This document shows, one piece after another, positions 34,488 to 43,724 of a DNA stretch of 64,000 bases. Position numbers and translations under genes: made by a program. The notes beneath the pieces were generated by a model. The model did not search any database. It saw only the letters and a list, made by a program, of their open reading frames with translations, and was not told the DNA's origin. Source of the stretch: HT1-32 sp040219025 (GTDB lineage: Bacteria > Pseudomonadota > Alphaproteobacteria > Rhodospirillales > HT1-32); the NCBI GenBank assembly GCA_040219025.1, contig JAVJTE010000018.1, positions 4,614 to 68,613 of the forward strand. The letters are read 5' to 3'. The stretch's first letter is position 1; the number at the start of each line of letters is the position of its first letter.

Positions 34488-35684
34488 TTACTTGGCGCAT
34501 TTACCGACGCCGAGTTCCTTGCAGGGGTCCTTGACCTGTCCCATCGTGTCGATGACTTCAATCATCAGACGGCCATCCTTCTTTACGACGCGATGGACGT
34601 TTGCGTTATGCACGATGTCACGGGTTTCCGGATCGATCATGATCGGACCGCGCGGGCTCTCGAACTTCCAGCCCTTCAGTGCAGCCATGGTGCCGTCAGC
34701 AGAAACATCACCTTTCTGGGTCTTGATCGCATGGGCAATTGCCGCCATGCCGTCCCAGCCGGCAACACCCATGAAATCAGGTGTCGTGTCGGCGCCATAA
34801 GCGGCCTTCCAGGCGGCAACGAACGCCTTGTTGATCGGTGTGTCATAATCAGCGGAATAGTGATGCATGGTCAGCAGACCTTCTGCCGCATCGCCCATAC
34901 CCTGCAGCTTCGTATCCTGGGTAATGTCGCCCGGGCCGATCAGCTTGATTCCGGCACCGGCCATGTCGAGGTTGGCGAAGGTCTTGGCGACCGCGGTTGC
35001 ATGATTGCCGGACGGTACGAAAACATAGAAGCAGCCGGGTTTGGCATCCTTGACCCGCTGGAAGAACGGTGTGAAGTCAGGCACATCGCCCGGGCCGCCC
35101 ATCGGGATGGTATCGATGATCTTGCCACCGGCCTTTTCAAAGCCCATCTGGAAGGCATCAAGGCTGTCCTTGCCCGGCGGGTAGTCGCTGTAGCCGATGG
35201 CCGCTGTCTTGCAGCCGATCTTGTTAAAGGCATAACCGCCCATCGGATAGCCGGACTGCCACATGGTGAAGGATACACGGGCGATATAGGGCGAGAGGCT
35301 GGGAATCCAGGCGGTGCCTGCATTCATGATAATCATCGGCACCTTGCCCTGGGTCGCCAGCGGCGCGGACGCCATGGCGTTCGGCGAAAAAATGAACCCG
35401 GCGAGCATATCCACCTTCTCGCGGGTAATCAGCTCCAGCACTGCGTTCTTGGCGATGTCACCGCCGGGGCGTTTTGAATCCCGCTTGATGAGACTGACTG
35501 TGTGACCGTCAAACGCTTCGGGATGTGACTTGAGGTAGAGTTCCATACCGCGATCAACCTGTTCACCAAGTTCCGCAGCACCACCGCTGTAGGTCAGTAC
35601 AACCCCGATCTTCACTTCCTTCGCCTGTGCTGCAGCGCTGAGCATCAGGCCGGCGACAGCAGCCGCAATCGTCTGTTTGAGCAT
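34488..35684 (-). CDS. Branched-chain-amino-acid-type ABC transporter substrate-binding protein
   Basis: 398 residues from ATG 35684 behind AGGGAGG. Signal peptide ends near AAAQA-KEVK. The mature start IGVVLTYSGGAAELGEQVDRGMELYL is typical of Peripla_BP_6 (LivK-like) receptors, and the two-lobe fold continues with FSPNAMASAPLATQGKVPMIIMNAGT. No permease or ATPase genes adjoin it, and a terminator follows, so it is a solitary receptor. These proteins bind amino acids, amides, aromatic acids or other small molecules; none can be chosen here. Confidence 0.93.
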   Translation of the reverse strand: MLKQTIAAAVAGLMLSAAAQAKEVKIGVVLTYSGGAAELGEQVDRGMELYLKSHPEAFDGHTVSLIKRDSKRPGGDIAKNAVLELITREKVDMLAGFIFSPNAMASAPLATQGKVPMIIMNAGTAWIPSLSPYIARVSFTMWQSGYPMGGYAFNKIGCKTAAIGYSDYPPGKDSLDAFQMGFEKAGGKIIDTIPMGGPGDVPDFTPFFQRVKDAKPGCFYVFVPSGNHATAVAKTFANLDMAGAGIKLIGPGDITQDTKLQGMGDAAEGLLTMHHYSADYDTPINKAFVAAWKAAYGADTTPDFMGVAGWDGMAAIAHAIKTQKGDVSADGTMAALKGWKFESPRGPIMIDPETRDIVHNANVHRVVKKDGRLMIEVIDTMGQVKDPCKELGVGKCAK

Positions 35685-35887
35685 CGTATATTCCCTCCCT
35701 GGAAAAACGAAATCACGGGGCCACACGTATGACACCCTGGGATGTTCAGTATAGGTGCAGACAAAATGGCAATTCAATCAGCTTGACGAGATCAGCGCTT
35801 TATCGCCTGCTGACCCTGCTGGCTATGGCGTCATATGCTGTGATCTGCCAGACTGTGCCGGGGTTGTTCATTTGCCGGGGATCTGGT

Positions 35888-36415
35888 TTGAAGAAAAAGC
35901 ATCTTCGCATCGCGATATTCTGCAGGAACCGTCCGGGTCTTGTTCAATCCATTACCGACAAACTTTCCCGGCTTGGGGCGAATCTCGGTGCAACTTCCTT
36001 TGCCGTGCTTGGCAAGGGGGCGGAGTTCACCTGTGTCGCAACGGTCGGTGGAGACCGTGAAATCTGGGAGTTTGATTCAGCCATTCTGATCATGCCGGAA
36101 CTGGTGGATGCACAGATTTCCGTTCATGAATATGGATTCGGAACCGAATTCGGAGAAGAAAACCGGGTCAATTTCTTGCTCACCATTGCCGGCGTCGACC
36201 GGGTGGGGCTGCTGGCTGATTTTACCGCATTTCTGGGCTCTGTCGGTGTCGCTGTCGTCCGCATGACGACGGAGGTCACGTCATCACCGGTCGATCCGGT
36301 CTTCACGACGCGCTTCACGATCTGGATCGATCCGGAACATGCGGCAGAAACACTGGCAAAAATCGACGCCCACGCCCAGGCAAATAAACTCGGCGTAACG
36401 CAGATGATCCTTTAG
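35888..36415 (+). CDS. GcvR-like protein with two ACT domains
   Basis: About 175 residues from TTG 35888 (LKKKHLRIAIFCRNRPGLVQ); no ATG gives a sensible N-terminus and earlier codons in frame do not look coding. Two ACT domains follow: residues 5-80 (RPGLVQSITDKLSRLGANLGATSFAVLG) and 88-170 (VNFLLTIAGVDRVGLLADFTAFLGSVGVAVVRMTTE). This is the layout of the glycine cleavage repressor GcvR and similar amino-acid-sensing proteins, which act by protein contact and not DNA binding. It is divergent from the solitary receptor gene. The start codon is uncertain. Confidence 0.75.
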   Translation: MKKKHLRIAIFCRNRPGLVQSITDKLSRLGANLGATSFAVLGKGAEFTCVATVGGDREIWEFDSAILIMPELVDAQISVHEYGFGTEFGEENRVNFLLTIAGVDRVGLLADFTAFLGSVGVAVVRMTTEVTSSPVDPVFTTRFTIWIDPEHAAETLAKIDAHAQANKLGVTQMIL

Positions 36416-36491
36416 GTCGTTCTGCTGACAGGCAGGGTTGAAATAAGATAAGTAATCTCTCCCCCAGTGACCCAGCTCTCAGTAACAGAAG

Positions 36492-36574
36492 ATGTCATCC
36501 CGTCGAAAGACGGGAACCATCATATGTCGGGGGAAACCCTGCAGTGGATCGCGGATCAGAGTCCGCGATGACAT
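36492..36574. repeat. 83-bp palindromic intergenic repeat (REP/MITE-like)
   Basis: Terminal inverted repeats ATGTCATC (36492-36499) and GATGACAT (36567-36574) enclose two perfect hairpins: CCCGTC-gaaa-GACGGG (36499-36514, a GAAA tetraloop) and ATCGCGGA-tcagag-TCCGCGAT (36548-36569). This architecture, with GTCATCCC and CGCGATGACA ends, matches the common dispersed intergenic repeats of alphaproteobacterial chromosomes. There is no coding capacity. Whether other copies exist cannot be seen in this window. Confidence 0.6.
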
Positions 36575-36664
36575 GTCTACTGATTTGGGGGCTCCGGCCT
36601 TGTTTGCCCCAGAACAACAAAGGTTCAGCTTCAGGTTTCTCCGGCGGTCCCAGCGCCGGACCGG

Positions 36665-36699
36665 AAATAAAAACGCCCGCCGCAATGCGAAGGGCGTTT
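36665..36699 (-). terminator. Intrinsic terminator of the BMP-type ABC operon
   Basis: On the leftward strand AAACGCCC (complement of 36692-36699) pairs with GGGCGTTT (complement of 36671-36678) and is followed by TTATTT. It lies 23 bases past the stop of the receptor gene at 36722, the last gene of the operon. Confidence 0.75.
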
Positions 36700-36721
36700 C
36701 TGTTTTCAGCTGATTGATGGC

Positions 36722-37795
36722 TTATTTCGGCAGCTTGCCCTGAACGCCTTCGACGTACCAGTCCATGGTCAGCAGTGCCTTGTCGTCAAGCCGCTCACCG
36801 GCCTTTACCACGACTTTGCCTGACTGATCCTTGATCGGGCCGGTGAAGGGATGGAGCTTGCCGGATTTGATGTCGGCAACCGCCTGTTCTGCCATCGCAA
36901 CGGCGTCGGCTGGCAGCGCCTCGTTATACGGGGCCATTGCCAGCATGCCCTTGTCCAGGCCGTCCCAGACATCCTGTGACTGCCAGGTGCCGTCCATCAC
37001 GGCCTTTACACGTGCGATATAGTAGTGATCCCAGATATCAAGGATCGCCGTCATGTGGGATTTCGGAGCGAACTTGCTCATGTCCGAGGCCTGACCGATG
37101 GCCCAGACACCGCGTTCCTGCGCAATCTGCACCGGAGCGGGGCTGTCGGTATGCTGTGAGATAACGTCGGCACCCTGATCGATCAGCGCCTTGGCAGCAT
37201 CGCTTTCCTTGCCCGGATCATACCAGGTGTTGACCCAGACAACCTTGACTTCGGCCTCGGGCTTTACACTGCGCAGGGCCATGGTGAAGGCGTTGATACC
37301 GCGGACAACTTCCGGAATCGGGAAGGAGGCGATATAGCCGACGACGTTGGATTTCGTCACCTTGCCGGCCAGCAGCCCGGCGACATGGCGGCCTTCATAG
37401 AAGCGTGCGGCATAGGTCGAGACATTGGCATCCCGCTTGTAGCCGGTGGCATGCTCGAACTTCACGTTCGGGAACTGCTTGGCGACCTTCAGGGTCGGGT
37501 TCATGAAGCCGAAGGAGGTCGTGAAGATCAGGTCATGACCTTCCTGCGCCAGCTTGCGGATCACACGTTCGGCATCGGCACCTTCGGAGACGCTCTCGAC
37601 ATAGGTGGTCTTCACCTTGTCGCCGAACTCCTTCTCGATGGCGAGACGGCCCTGGTCATGGCGGTAGGTCCAGCCGTGATCGCCGACCGGTCCGACATAG
37701 ATGAAGCCGACTTTTGTCTGCGCGGTGGCGTTGCCCGCCATCAGGCCGACCGCAAGAGCGGCGGCAGCCGCGGTACCCAGCAATTTCTTGATCAT
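36722..37795 (-). CDS. BMP family ABC transporter substrate-binding protein
   Basis: 357 residues from ATG 37795 (GAGG six bases upstream). Signal peptide KKLLGTAAAAALAVGLMAG, cleaved near ATAQ. The BMP (PnrA/Med-like) domain is shown by VGFIYVGPVGDHGWTYRHDQGR, DLIFTTSFGFMNPTL, EGRHVAGLLAGKVTKSN and GADVISQHTDSPAPVQIAQERG. BMP receptors bind purine nucleosides and related compounds. It is the last gene of the leftward ATPase-permease-permease-receptor operon and is followed by an intrinsic terminator. With urate catabolic genes in the same window, a purine-type substrate is plausible. Confidence 0.93.
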   Translation of the reverse strand: MIKKLLGTAAAAALAVGLMAGNATAQTKVGFIYVGPVGDHGWTYRHDQGRLAIEKEFGDKVKTTYVESVSEGADAERVIRKLAQEGHDLIFTTSFGFMNPTLKVAKQFPNVKFEHATGYKRDANVSTYAARFYEGRHVAGLLAGKVTKSNVVGYIASFPIPEVVRGINAFTMALRSVKPEAEVKVVWVNTWYDPGKESDAAKALIDQGADVISQHTDSPAPVQIAQERGVWAIGQASDMSKFAPKSHMTAILDIWDHYYIARVKAVMDGTWQSQDVWDGLDKGMLAMAPYNEALPADAVAMAEQAVADIKSGKLHPFTGPIKDQSGKVVVKAGERLDDKALLTMDWYVEGVQGKLPK

Positions 37796-37839
37796 GATCA
37801 CCTCACTGTTTCAGATTTGTGTTTCATTCTGCTCCACCC

Positions 37840-38763
37840 TCAGGAGTCCGGATGGAAGACCTTGCCGATGCAGGCCGGAGCGTTCAACCGTATTCTCAGG
37901 CTGTCACGCGAGATCATGACCAGCACGAGGATGGTTGCCAGATAAGGCAGCATCGACAGGAATTGTGACGGAATATCGACCCCCAGCCCCTGTATATGCA
38001 ACTGGGCAATGGTGACGCCGCCGAAAAGGTAGGCCCCGATCAGCACCCAGCCCGGTTTCCAGGTTGCGAAGACGACAAGCGCCAGCGCAATCCAGCCGCG
38101 ACCGGCGGTCATGTTCTCGATCCACATCGGGGTATAGGCCAGCGACAGATAGGCCCCGCCAATGCCGGACATCGCACCGCCGAACATCACGGCAAGATAA
38201 CGGATACCGATCACGTGATAGCCGATGGCATGGGCAGCATGGTGGTTTTCACCAACGGCCCGCAGGACCAGCCCGCCGCGGCTGTGGTTAAGGAACCAGT
38301 AAACCGCGCCGACAAGGGCAACAGACAGATAGACCAGCGGGTCGTGCCCGAACAGCACGGGGCCGATCAGCGGGAGATCACTGATCACCGGGATTGCCAG
38401 TTTGGGCAGGGCATCCATCGGGGTGCCGACAAAGTCCTGTCCGATCAGGGCGCTGAGCCCGACACCGAACAGGGTGAGCGCGAGGCCGGAGGCAACCTGG
38501 TTGGCCAGCATGGTCAGGGTAAGGAAGGCAAACAGCAGCGACATTCCGATCCCGGCCAGCGCCCCGGCGACGACGCCCAGCACCGGGCTGCCGGTCGCAA
38601 CGGTGGTGGCGAACCCGGATACCGCGCCCAGCAGCATCATGCCCTCAACCCCGAGATTGAGGACACCGGATTTTTCTGTCACCAGTTCGCCGGTGGCGGC
38701 AAACACCAGCGGTGTTGCGGCGGCAATCATCGACAGCAGAATGGCGGCGGTTGTATCGATCAT
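37840..38763 (-). CDS. ABC transporter permease (BMP-type, NupQ/YufQ-like)
   Basis: 307 residues, eight or so helices of the BPD_transp_2 family. Diagnostic stretch: ATGELVTEKSGVLNLGVEGMMLLGAV. The EAA-like loop region is VGENHHAAHAIGYHVIGIRYLAVMFGGAMSGIGGAYLSL. It pairs with the permease encoded just before it (four-base ATGA overlap) to form the channel of the BMP-type importer. The receptor gene begins 44 bases downstream. Confidence 0.93.
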   Translation of the reverse strand: MIDTTAAILLSMIAAATPLVFAATGELVTEKSGVLNLGVEGMMLLGAVSGFATTVATGSPVLGVVAGALAGIGMSLLFAFLTLTMLANQVASGLALTLFGVGLSALIGQDFVGTPMDALPKLAIPVISDLPLIGPVLFGHDPLVYLSVALVGAVYWFLNHSRGGLVLRAVGENHHAAHAIGYHVIGIRYLAVMFGGAMSGIGGAYLSLAYTPMWIENMTAGRGWIALALVVFATWKPGWVLIGAYLFGGVTIAQLHIQGLGVDIPSQFLSMLPYLATILVLVMISRDSLRIRLNAPACIGKVFHPDS

Positions 38764-39851
38764 TCTGCGCGGGCCTTCACGGTGACAGGGCGGGCCGCTA
38801 CCCGCCGGATGCGATAGCGGATCAGCACGTCGGCACTCAGCAGGAAGAACAGCAGCATGCCCTGAAAGACCCCGGTGACCGCAAGCGGCATCCCCATATC
38901 AATCTGTACCGCCTCGCCCCCGATATAGGACAGGGCCATCAGCAGCCCGGCAAACAGGATTCCGACCGGATGCAGACGGCCAAGGAAGGCGACAATGATC
39001 GCGGTAAAGCCATAGCCGGGGGAAATGACCGGCAGAAGCTGGCCGATGGGGCCGGCAACTTCGCTGATACCGGCCAGACCGGCCAGACCGCCACTGACCA
39101 GCAGGGTGAACCAGATGATTCCCTTCGCGCTGAACCCGGCGAAAGATCCGGCCGAGGGGGTCATGCCGATAACCCGGATCTGGAAACCGATCAGGCTGCG
39201 GCTCAGCAGCATCCAGGCCGCCAGTACGACAAACAGGGCGATGATCGCCGAAATGCTGACCCGCGACCCCTCGAACAGGATTGGCAGAGTCGCCGCGTCA
39301 TGGAAGATGCGTGATTCCGGAAAATTGAATCCGTCCGGATCGCGATAGGGGCCGTTCACCAGATAACTGAGCAGCAGTGTCGCAACATAGGTCAGCATCA
39401 GGCTGGTCAGGATTTCATTGGCATTGAACCGGGTTTTCAGGAAGGCCGGGATTGCCGCCCAGGCCATGCCGCCGGCAATACCGGTGACAATCATCAGCGG
39501 CAGCAGCCAGAGACCCTGGCTGTCATGGAACAGCAGCGCCATGCCGCCACCGGCAATGGCTCCGGCGATCAGCTGGCCTTCCGCACCGATATTCCAGACA
39601 TTGGCCCGAAACCCGATCGCCAGACCAACGGCACAGAGAATGAGGGGCGTGGCCTTCACCAGCAGTTCGGACATGCCATAGACATCGCTGACCGGCTTGA
39701 TGAAGAAGGTGTAGAGCGCGGTTTGCGGCGCGTGACCCATCAGGGCGAACAGACCGGCCCCGAAGAACAGCGTCAGGGCAATGGCAATGAACGGGGTGGC
39801 ATAGATCATGACCTTCGAGCGTTCGCCGCGCGGCTCCAGCTTAAGCAACAT
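38760..39851 (-). CDS. ABC transporter permease (BMP-type, NupP/YufP-like)
   Basis: 363 residues from ATG 39851, which overlaps the ATPase gene by 11 bases. A BPD_transp_2 permease with features such as LVKATPLILCAVGLAIGFRANVWNIGAEGQLIAGAIAGGG, LTYVATLLLSYLVNGPYRDP and VIGMTPSAGSFAGFSAKGIIWFTLLVSGGLAGLAG. It is the first of two permeases; together with 37840-38763 it forms the transmembrane pore. An earlier start at 39872 is possible but overlaps the ATPase more. Confidence 0.93.
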   Translation of the reverse strand: MLLKLEPRGERSKVMIYATPFIAIALTLFFGAGLFALMGHAPQTALYTFFIKPVSDVYGMSELLVKATPLILCAVGLAIGFRANVWNIGAEGQLIAGAIAGGGMALLFHDSQGLWLLPLMIVTGIAGGMAWAAIPAFLKTRFNANEILTSLMLTYVATLLLSYLVNGPYRDPDGFNFPESRIFHDAATLPILFEGSRVSISAIIALFVVLAAWMLLSRSLIGFQIRVIGMTPSAGSFAGFSAKGIIWFTLLVSGGLAGLAGISEVAGPIGQLLPVISPGYGFTAIIVAFLGRLHPVGILFAGLLMALSYIGGEAVQIDMGMPLAVTGVFQGMLLFFLLSADVLIRYRIRRVAARPVTVKARAE

Positions 39852-41373
39852 CTGCTGTCTCCGCTGCGGCATCTGCGCCGCCCATCAGCAGACCGATTTC
39901 CTCAATCGTGGTCTCCGACGTGGGGCGTGCGCTGCTGAGCCGTCCGTGATGTATGACCGCGATCCGGTCGGTGATTTCAAACAGCTCGTCCAGATCCTGC
40001 GAGATCACCAGAATGGCAGCGCCCCGTCCGCGCAGGTCGATCAGGGCCTGACGGATGGCCGTGGCTGCACCGGCATCGACCCCCCAGGTGGGCGCGGCGA
40101 CGATCAGCAATTTCGGATCCTGCATGATTTCACGACCCATGATGAATTTTTGCAGATTTCCGCCGGAAAGGCTGCGTGCCTCGGCCATGTCACCACGCGC
40201 GCGGACAGCGTAGGTCCGGATGATATCGCGGGCAAAGCTGATCGCTTTTCCAAGGCTGATCATGCCGCCGGAAACCATTCCTTTCTGCTGGTAACTGCTC
40301 AGCAGGGCGTTCTCTGACAACGACATCTCCGGCACCGCACCCTGACCCAGCCTTTCTTCCGGCACGAACCCCATGCCGAGCATCCGGCGCTGGCGCGGCC
40401 CGGTCCAGCCGACACCGACACCGTTGATCCGGATGGCATCGGCAGTCAGGCAGAGTGCCTCGCCGTTCAGGACGTCCAGAAATTCGGCCTGTCCGTTGCC
40501 TGCAACACCGGCGACTCCGACAATTTCGCCGGCCCGCACGGTCAGGGACAGGTCATGCAGATCAATTCCGAACGGCTGATCCCCGGGGAAAGACAGGCCG
40601 GTTATTTCCAGTACCGGCTCACCGGCATTGCCGGCAGCGCCCCGGCGGGACGCACCGACCTCGCTGCCGATCATCAGGGCGGCAAGTTCGCGTGCTGTTG
40701 ATGCCTTCGGGTCAGCAAAACCGACAACCTTGCCGCCGCGCAGAATGGTGGCGCGATGGCAGAGCGCCCGGATTTCTTCGAGTTTGTGGCTGATATAGAG
40801 GACGGAACATCCTTCCGCGACCAGTTCGCGCAGGGTCTCGAATAGGCCGTCGGCTTCCTGCGGTGTCAGCACCGATGTCGGCTCGTCCATGATCAGCAGT
40901 TTGGGGTCCTGCAGCAGGCAGCGGACAATCTCGACCCGCTGGCGTTCGCCAACCGACAGGGAATGCACATGGCGGTCCGGATCGATGGCCAGGCTGTAGC
41001 GGCTGGCGATGGTCCGGATCTCCTCGGCCAGACGGTTGAGTGGCGGGTTGCTGTCCAGTCCAAGCGCGATGTTTTCGGCGACGGTGAGCGAATCGAACAG
41101 CGAGAAATGCTGGAACACCATACCGATGCCGAGCCTGCGGGCGGCGGCAGGGGATTCGATCTGGACCGGCTTGCCCTGCCAGAAAATCTCGCCTTCGTCC
41201 GGCTTCAAAACACCATAGACGATTTTCATCAGGGTCGACTTGCCGGCCCCGTTCTCGCCCAGCAGGGCATGGATTTCGCCCGCTTTGACGTCAAGATCAA
41301 CATGATCGTTGGCAATGCAGCCGGGGAACCGTTTGGTGACCTGCGACAGGGTGAGCAGGGATTCAGCCGTCAT
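39841..41373 (-). CDS. ABC transporter ATP-binding protein with two nucleotide-binding domains
   Basis: 510 residues. The first NBD has a canonical Walker A (GENGAGKST, residues about 39-47), signature LSVGERQRVEIVR and Walker B LLIMDEPTSVLTP. The second has the degenerate Walker A of this class (GVAGNGQAE), a standard LSGGNLQ signature and a Walker B with Ala in place of the catalytic Glu (LLIVAAPTWGVD). This asymmetric tandem layout is normal for ribose/BMP-type importers. First gene of the operon; both permeases and the receptor follow. Confidence 0.95.
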   Translation of the reverse strand: MTAESLLTLSQVTKRFPGCIANDHVDLDVKAGEIHALLGENGAGKSTLMKIVYGVLKPDEGEIFWQGKPVQIESPAAARRLGIGMVFQHFSLFDSLTVAENIALGLDSNPPLNRLAEEIRTIASRYSLAIDPDRHVHSLSVGERQRVEIVRCLLQDPKLLIMDEPTSVLTPQEADGLFETLRELVAEGCSVLYISHKLEEIRALCHRATILRGGKVVGFADPKASTARELAALMIGSEVGASRRGAAGNAGEPVLEITGLSFPGDQPFGIDLHDLSLTVRAGEIVGVAGVAGNGQAEFLDVLNGEALCLTADAIRINGVGVGWTGPRQRRMLGMGFVPEERLGQGAVPEMSLSENALLSSYQQKGMVSGGMISLGKAISFARDIIRTYAVRARGDMAEARSLSGGNLQKFIMGREIMQDPKLLIVAAPTWGVDAGAATAIRQALIDLRGRGAAILVISQDLDELFEITDRIAVIHHGRLSSARPTSETTIEEIGLLMGGADAAAETADVA

Positions 41374-41532
41374 GGCTTCCCCCTGCTGAACTGTATCAGC
41401 CCTCTATAGCGCACGGATAACGTCATTCCTGCGAAGCCGCTCAGCCAAAGTTTTGCCCACCTCCGGCTATTGTAACGGTCGCGACTGGTCGTGCACCTGC
41501 TTTATTGCAATCAGACTGATTCGCGGTGGCGA

Positions 41533-42723
41533 CTATTCTGCCGGCTGTGGCTCTGCGGCGGCGGCCTCTGTCTTGCTGTCGGGTAACAGCATGGACGAGA
41601 AGGCAACCAGCGTCATCAGCCCGCCAAGCAGCATATAGAGTTCATCAAAGCCGCCATAGCGGGCATGCAGCGTGGCAACCAGCCAGTAGGCAAGAGCGGC
41701 GACCGTCAGACCGAGGGTGTATTTCAGGGCATAGAACCGGGCCCGCCATTCGTTTGCCGAATAATGGCCGACAAGCCAGTCATTGACCGGAATCTGGCCA
41801 AAGACGGCGAACATCATGCCGAACAGCAGGATCATCAGGAAATAGTCTGATCCGGCTGGGGCCAGAAACAGGAACAGGGCCTGGGTAGCGGTGACACAGG
41901 CCAGAATCCACCGGGCCTCGAACTTTTCGATGAGACTGCCGATAATCAGCTGGGCAATCGAGGCGACGGCGAAGATCAGCATGGCAAACAGGCCGATTTC
42001 TGAAAGCCGTTCGACAACGCCGCTTGCCCCCTGCTCGATGATCTTCGGCAGTGCGGTCGAGGTGGCATGGAACACCAGTCCGCCCAGTGTGGCGGCCATC
42101 GCCATGGCGAAGAAGATACGTGCCATCAGGCCCTGATTGGTCAGCGCAACAGCCGCTGACTTCCGCTTGGCGATCACCGGGTCGCCCTGTCGTCCGTAGG
42201 TCATTGCATAGATAATGCCGATGATGACCGAGATCGCACCGGGGATGAAGAAGGCATATTTCCAGCCGATCAGCTCGGTAATTGTCGCGGCAGTCACGGC
42301 GGCGGCGGCCAGCCCGAGATTGCCCCAGACACCGTTGACCGCAAGGTCGCGCCCGGCATTTTCTGCACCGGAGAAGACCATCGCAATGCCGACGGGATGA
42401 TAGATCGCAGCAAAGATACCGATGGCCAGCATACCCATGCCGATCTGAAAGGGTGTTGTGGCAAAGCCCGCACCGATGGCGGAAAGCCCGATTCCGATGA
42501 AGAAAACCGAAATCATGCCATGGCGGCTCCACCGGTCACCCAGCCAGCCCATCGGAATGGAGGCGGCACCAAAGGCGAAAACACCGAGAGAGCCGTAAAT
42601 CAGCAGATCGTCATAGGCAAACGACCATTCATCCTGCAACGCCAGCACGACCGTCGGATAGATCAGAATGAACATATGATCGAGGAAATGGCCGATATTC
42701 AGGAACATGAAATGTTTGCGCAT
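41533..42723 (-). CDS. MFS transporter
   Basis: 396 residues from ATG 42723, twelve helices. The start MRKHFMFLNIGHFLDHMFILIYPTVVL and MGWLGDRWSRHG (loop 2-3 motif) resemble the fosmidomycin-resistance-like group of the superfamily, which includes drug and metabolite exporters. The C-terminal tail is Ala/Glu-rich and cytoplasmic. It is divergent from an AraC regulator carrying an N-terminal cupin, the common layout for an inducible exporter. The substrate cannot be stated. Confidence 0.88.
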   Translation of the reverse strand: MRKHFMFLNIGHFLDHMFILIYPTVVLALQDEWSFAYDDLLIYGSLGVFAFGAASIPMGWLGDRWSRHGMISVFFIGIGLSAIGAGFATTPFQIGMGMLAIGIFAAIYHPVGIAMVFSGAENAGRDLAVNGVWGNLGLAAAAVTAATITELIGWKYAFFIPGAISVIIGIIYAMTYGRQGDPVIAKRKSAAVALTNQGLMARIFFAMAMAATLGGLVFHATSTALPKIIEQGASGVVERLSEIGLFAMLIFAVASIAQLIIGSLIEKFEARWILACVTATQALFLFLAPAGSDYFLMILLFGMMFAVFGQIPVNDWLVGHYSANEWRARFYALKYTLGLTVAALAYWLVATLHARYGGFDELYMLLGGLMTLVAFSSMLLPDSKTEAAAAEPQPAE

Positions 42724-42792
42724 GGTCTTGCCGGGGCTCCGCTGATGATGTGTATGTGAAGCAGCCCCTTGAATAGCAGCTTGCCTGGCTAG

Positions 42793-42806
42793 CTGTCTCA
42801 AGACAG
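42793..42806. promoter_or_regulatory. Palindrome between MFS exporter and AraC regulator genes
   Basis: CTGTCT-ca-AGACAG is a perfect 6-bp-arm palindrome 12 bases before the AraC ATG and about 70 bases from the MFS start. A second dyad TGTC...GACA lies just downstream inside the AraC gene start. Either could be the regulator's own site (inference). Confidence 0.35.
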
Positions 42807-42817
42807 AATGCCATATT

Positions 42818-43603
42818 ATGTCGCCAAACAGACAAATATCGGGTCCAACCATCGACCCGCCGGTCCGTGACTGGGATGGCCCGCTCTATGCCCGGGCCCG
42901 GGTCTATTCCTCCGGTCACAGACTGCCACCTCACAGCCATCCGACGGCGCAGCTGCTTTATGCGGCATCCGGCGTGATGACGGTGATGTCGGAAAAGGGC
43001 ATCTGGGTTGCCCCGCCGCAGCGTGCGGTCTGGGTGCCGGTGCATACCGACCATGAGACGATGGTGCGGGCCGAACTGTCGCTGCATTCGCTTTATATCC
43101 GCCCCGAGGCTGCCGGCTGGATGCCGGATGAACCGGCTGTGGTCAAGGTGACGCCATTATTGCGGGCGCTGATTCTGGCGGCTATTGACCTGCCGGCGCA
43201 TTTTGCCCCGGGGGGACGGGAAGAACGCATTCAGGCACTGATTCTGGACGAGATGCGGGCACTGGCCACCACCCCGCTGCATTTGCCGGAACCGGCGGAC
43301 AGACGACTGCGGCTGATGACCGATGCCCTGCGGGCCAACCCGGCTGACCCCCGGGGACTTTCTGAGTGGGCGGCGACGGCCGGGGCGAGCGAGCGGACAC
43401 TGGCCCGGCTGTTCGTTGCGGAAACCGGCATGACCTTCGCCGAATGGCGGCGGCAGGCCCGGCTGCTGGTTGCACTCTCGGCTCTGGCGGAGGGTGTGCC
43501 GGTGACACAGGTCGCCTTTGATGTCGGCTATGAAAGCCCGTCCGCCTTTGTTGCGATGTTTCGCCGCAGTCTCGGGCAGACCCCGGCACGCTATTTCGAC
43601 TGA
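42818..43603 (+). CDS. AraC family regulator with N-terminal cupin domain
   Basis: 261 residues. N-terminal cupin sensor (GHRLPPHSHPTAQLLYAASGVMTVM, WVAPPQRAVWVPVHTDHE) and a C-terminal double helix-turn-helix (LSEWAATAGASERTLARLFVAETGMTFAEWRRQARLL; VTQVAFDVGYESPSAFVAMFRRSLGQTPARYF). The order and short linker match the NimR/YdeO-like group that controls divergent MFS drug exporters. Its partner exporter gene starts 94 bases away on the other strand. Confidence 0.93.
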   Translation: MSPNRQISGPTIDPPVRDWDGPLYARARVYSSGHRLPPHSHPTAQLLYAASGVMTVMSEKGIWVAPPQRAVWVPVHTDHETMVRAELSLHSLYIRPEAAGWMPDEPAVVKVTPLLRALILAAIDLPAHFAPGGREERIQALILDEMRALATTPLHLPEPADRRLRLMTDALRANPADPRGLSEWAATAGASERTLARLFVAETGMTFAEWRRQARLLVALSALAEGVPVTQVAFDVGYESPSAFVAMFRRSLGQTPARYFD

Positions 43604-43687
43604 AATATCGGGTTCTCCGAACATCGCCGACGCTGACAGCAGGTCTGCACAAGAAATCGCTTCACGCCCGGGTTATTTTGATTTATC

Positions 43688-43707
43688 TGTTATGTTATAA
43701 CATAACA
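43688..43707. promoter_or_regulatory. Predicted Zur operator upstream of znuA
   Basis: The core GTTATGTTATAACATAAC (43689-43706) is a perfect 18-bp palindrome, extended by one more T/A pair at each side. It closely fits the alphaproteobacterial Zur box (ATGTTATA-rich dyad). It ends 18 bases before the znuA ATG, so zinc-loaded Zur would block transcription. Confidence 0.75.
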
Positions 43708-43724
43708 ATTCAGGTTGACCGGTC

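Larger units (their letters stand above)
36416..36721. other. Intergenic stretch with a dispersed-type repeat and a terminator
   Basis: 306 bases without a convincing gene, between the GcvR-like gene and the BMP receptor gene, which converge. It holds a structured repeat at 36492-36574 and the intrinsic terminator of the leftward BMP operon at 36665-36699. The rest shows nothing I can assign. Confidence 0.6.

Noticed and set aside
39841..41373. Degenerate second Walker A and B in the ABC ATPase as a sign of decay
   Set aside because: This asymmetry is normal for the ribose/BMP-type tandem ATPases and not specific to this gene.
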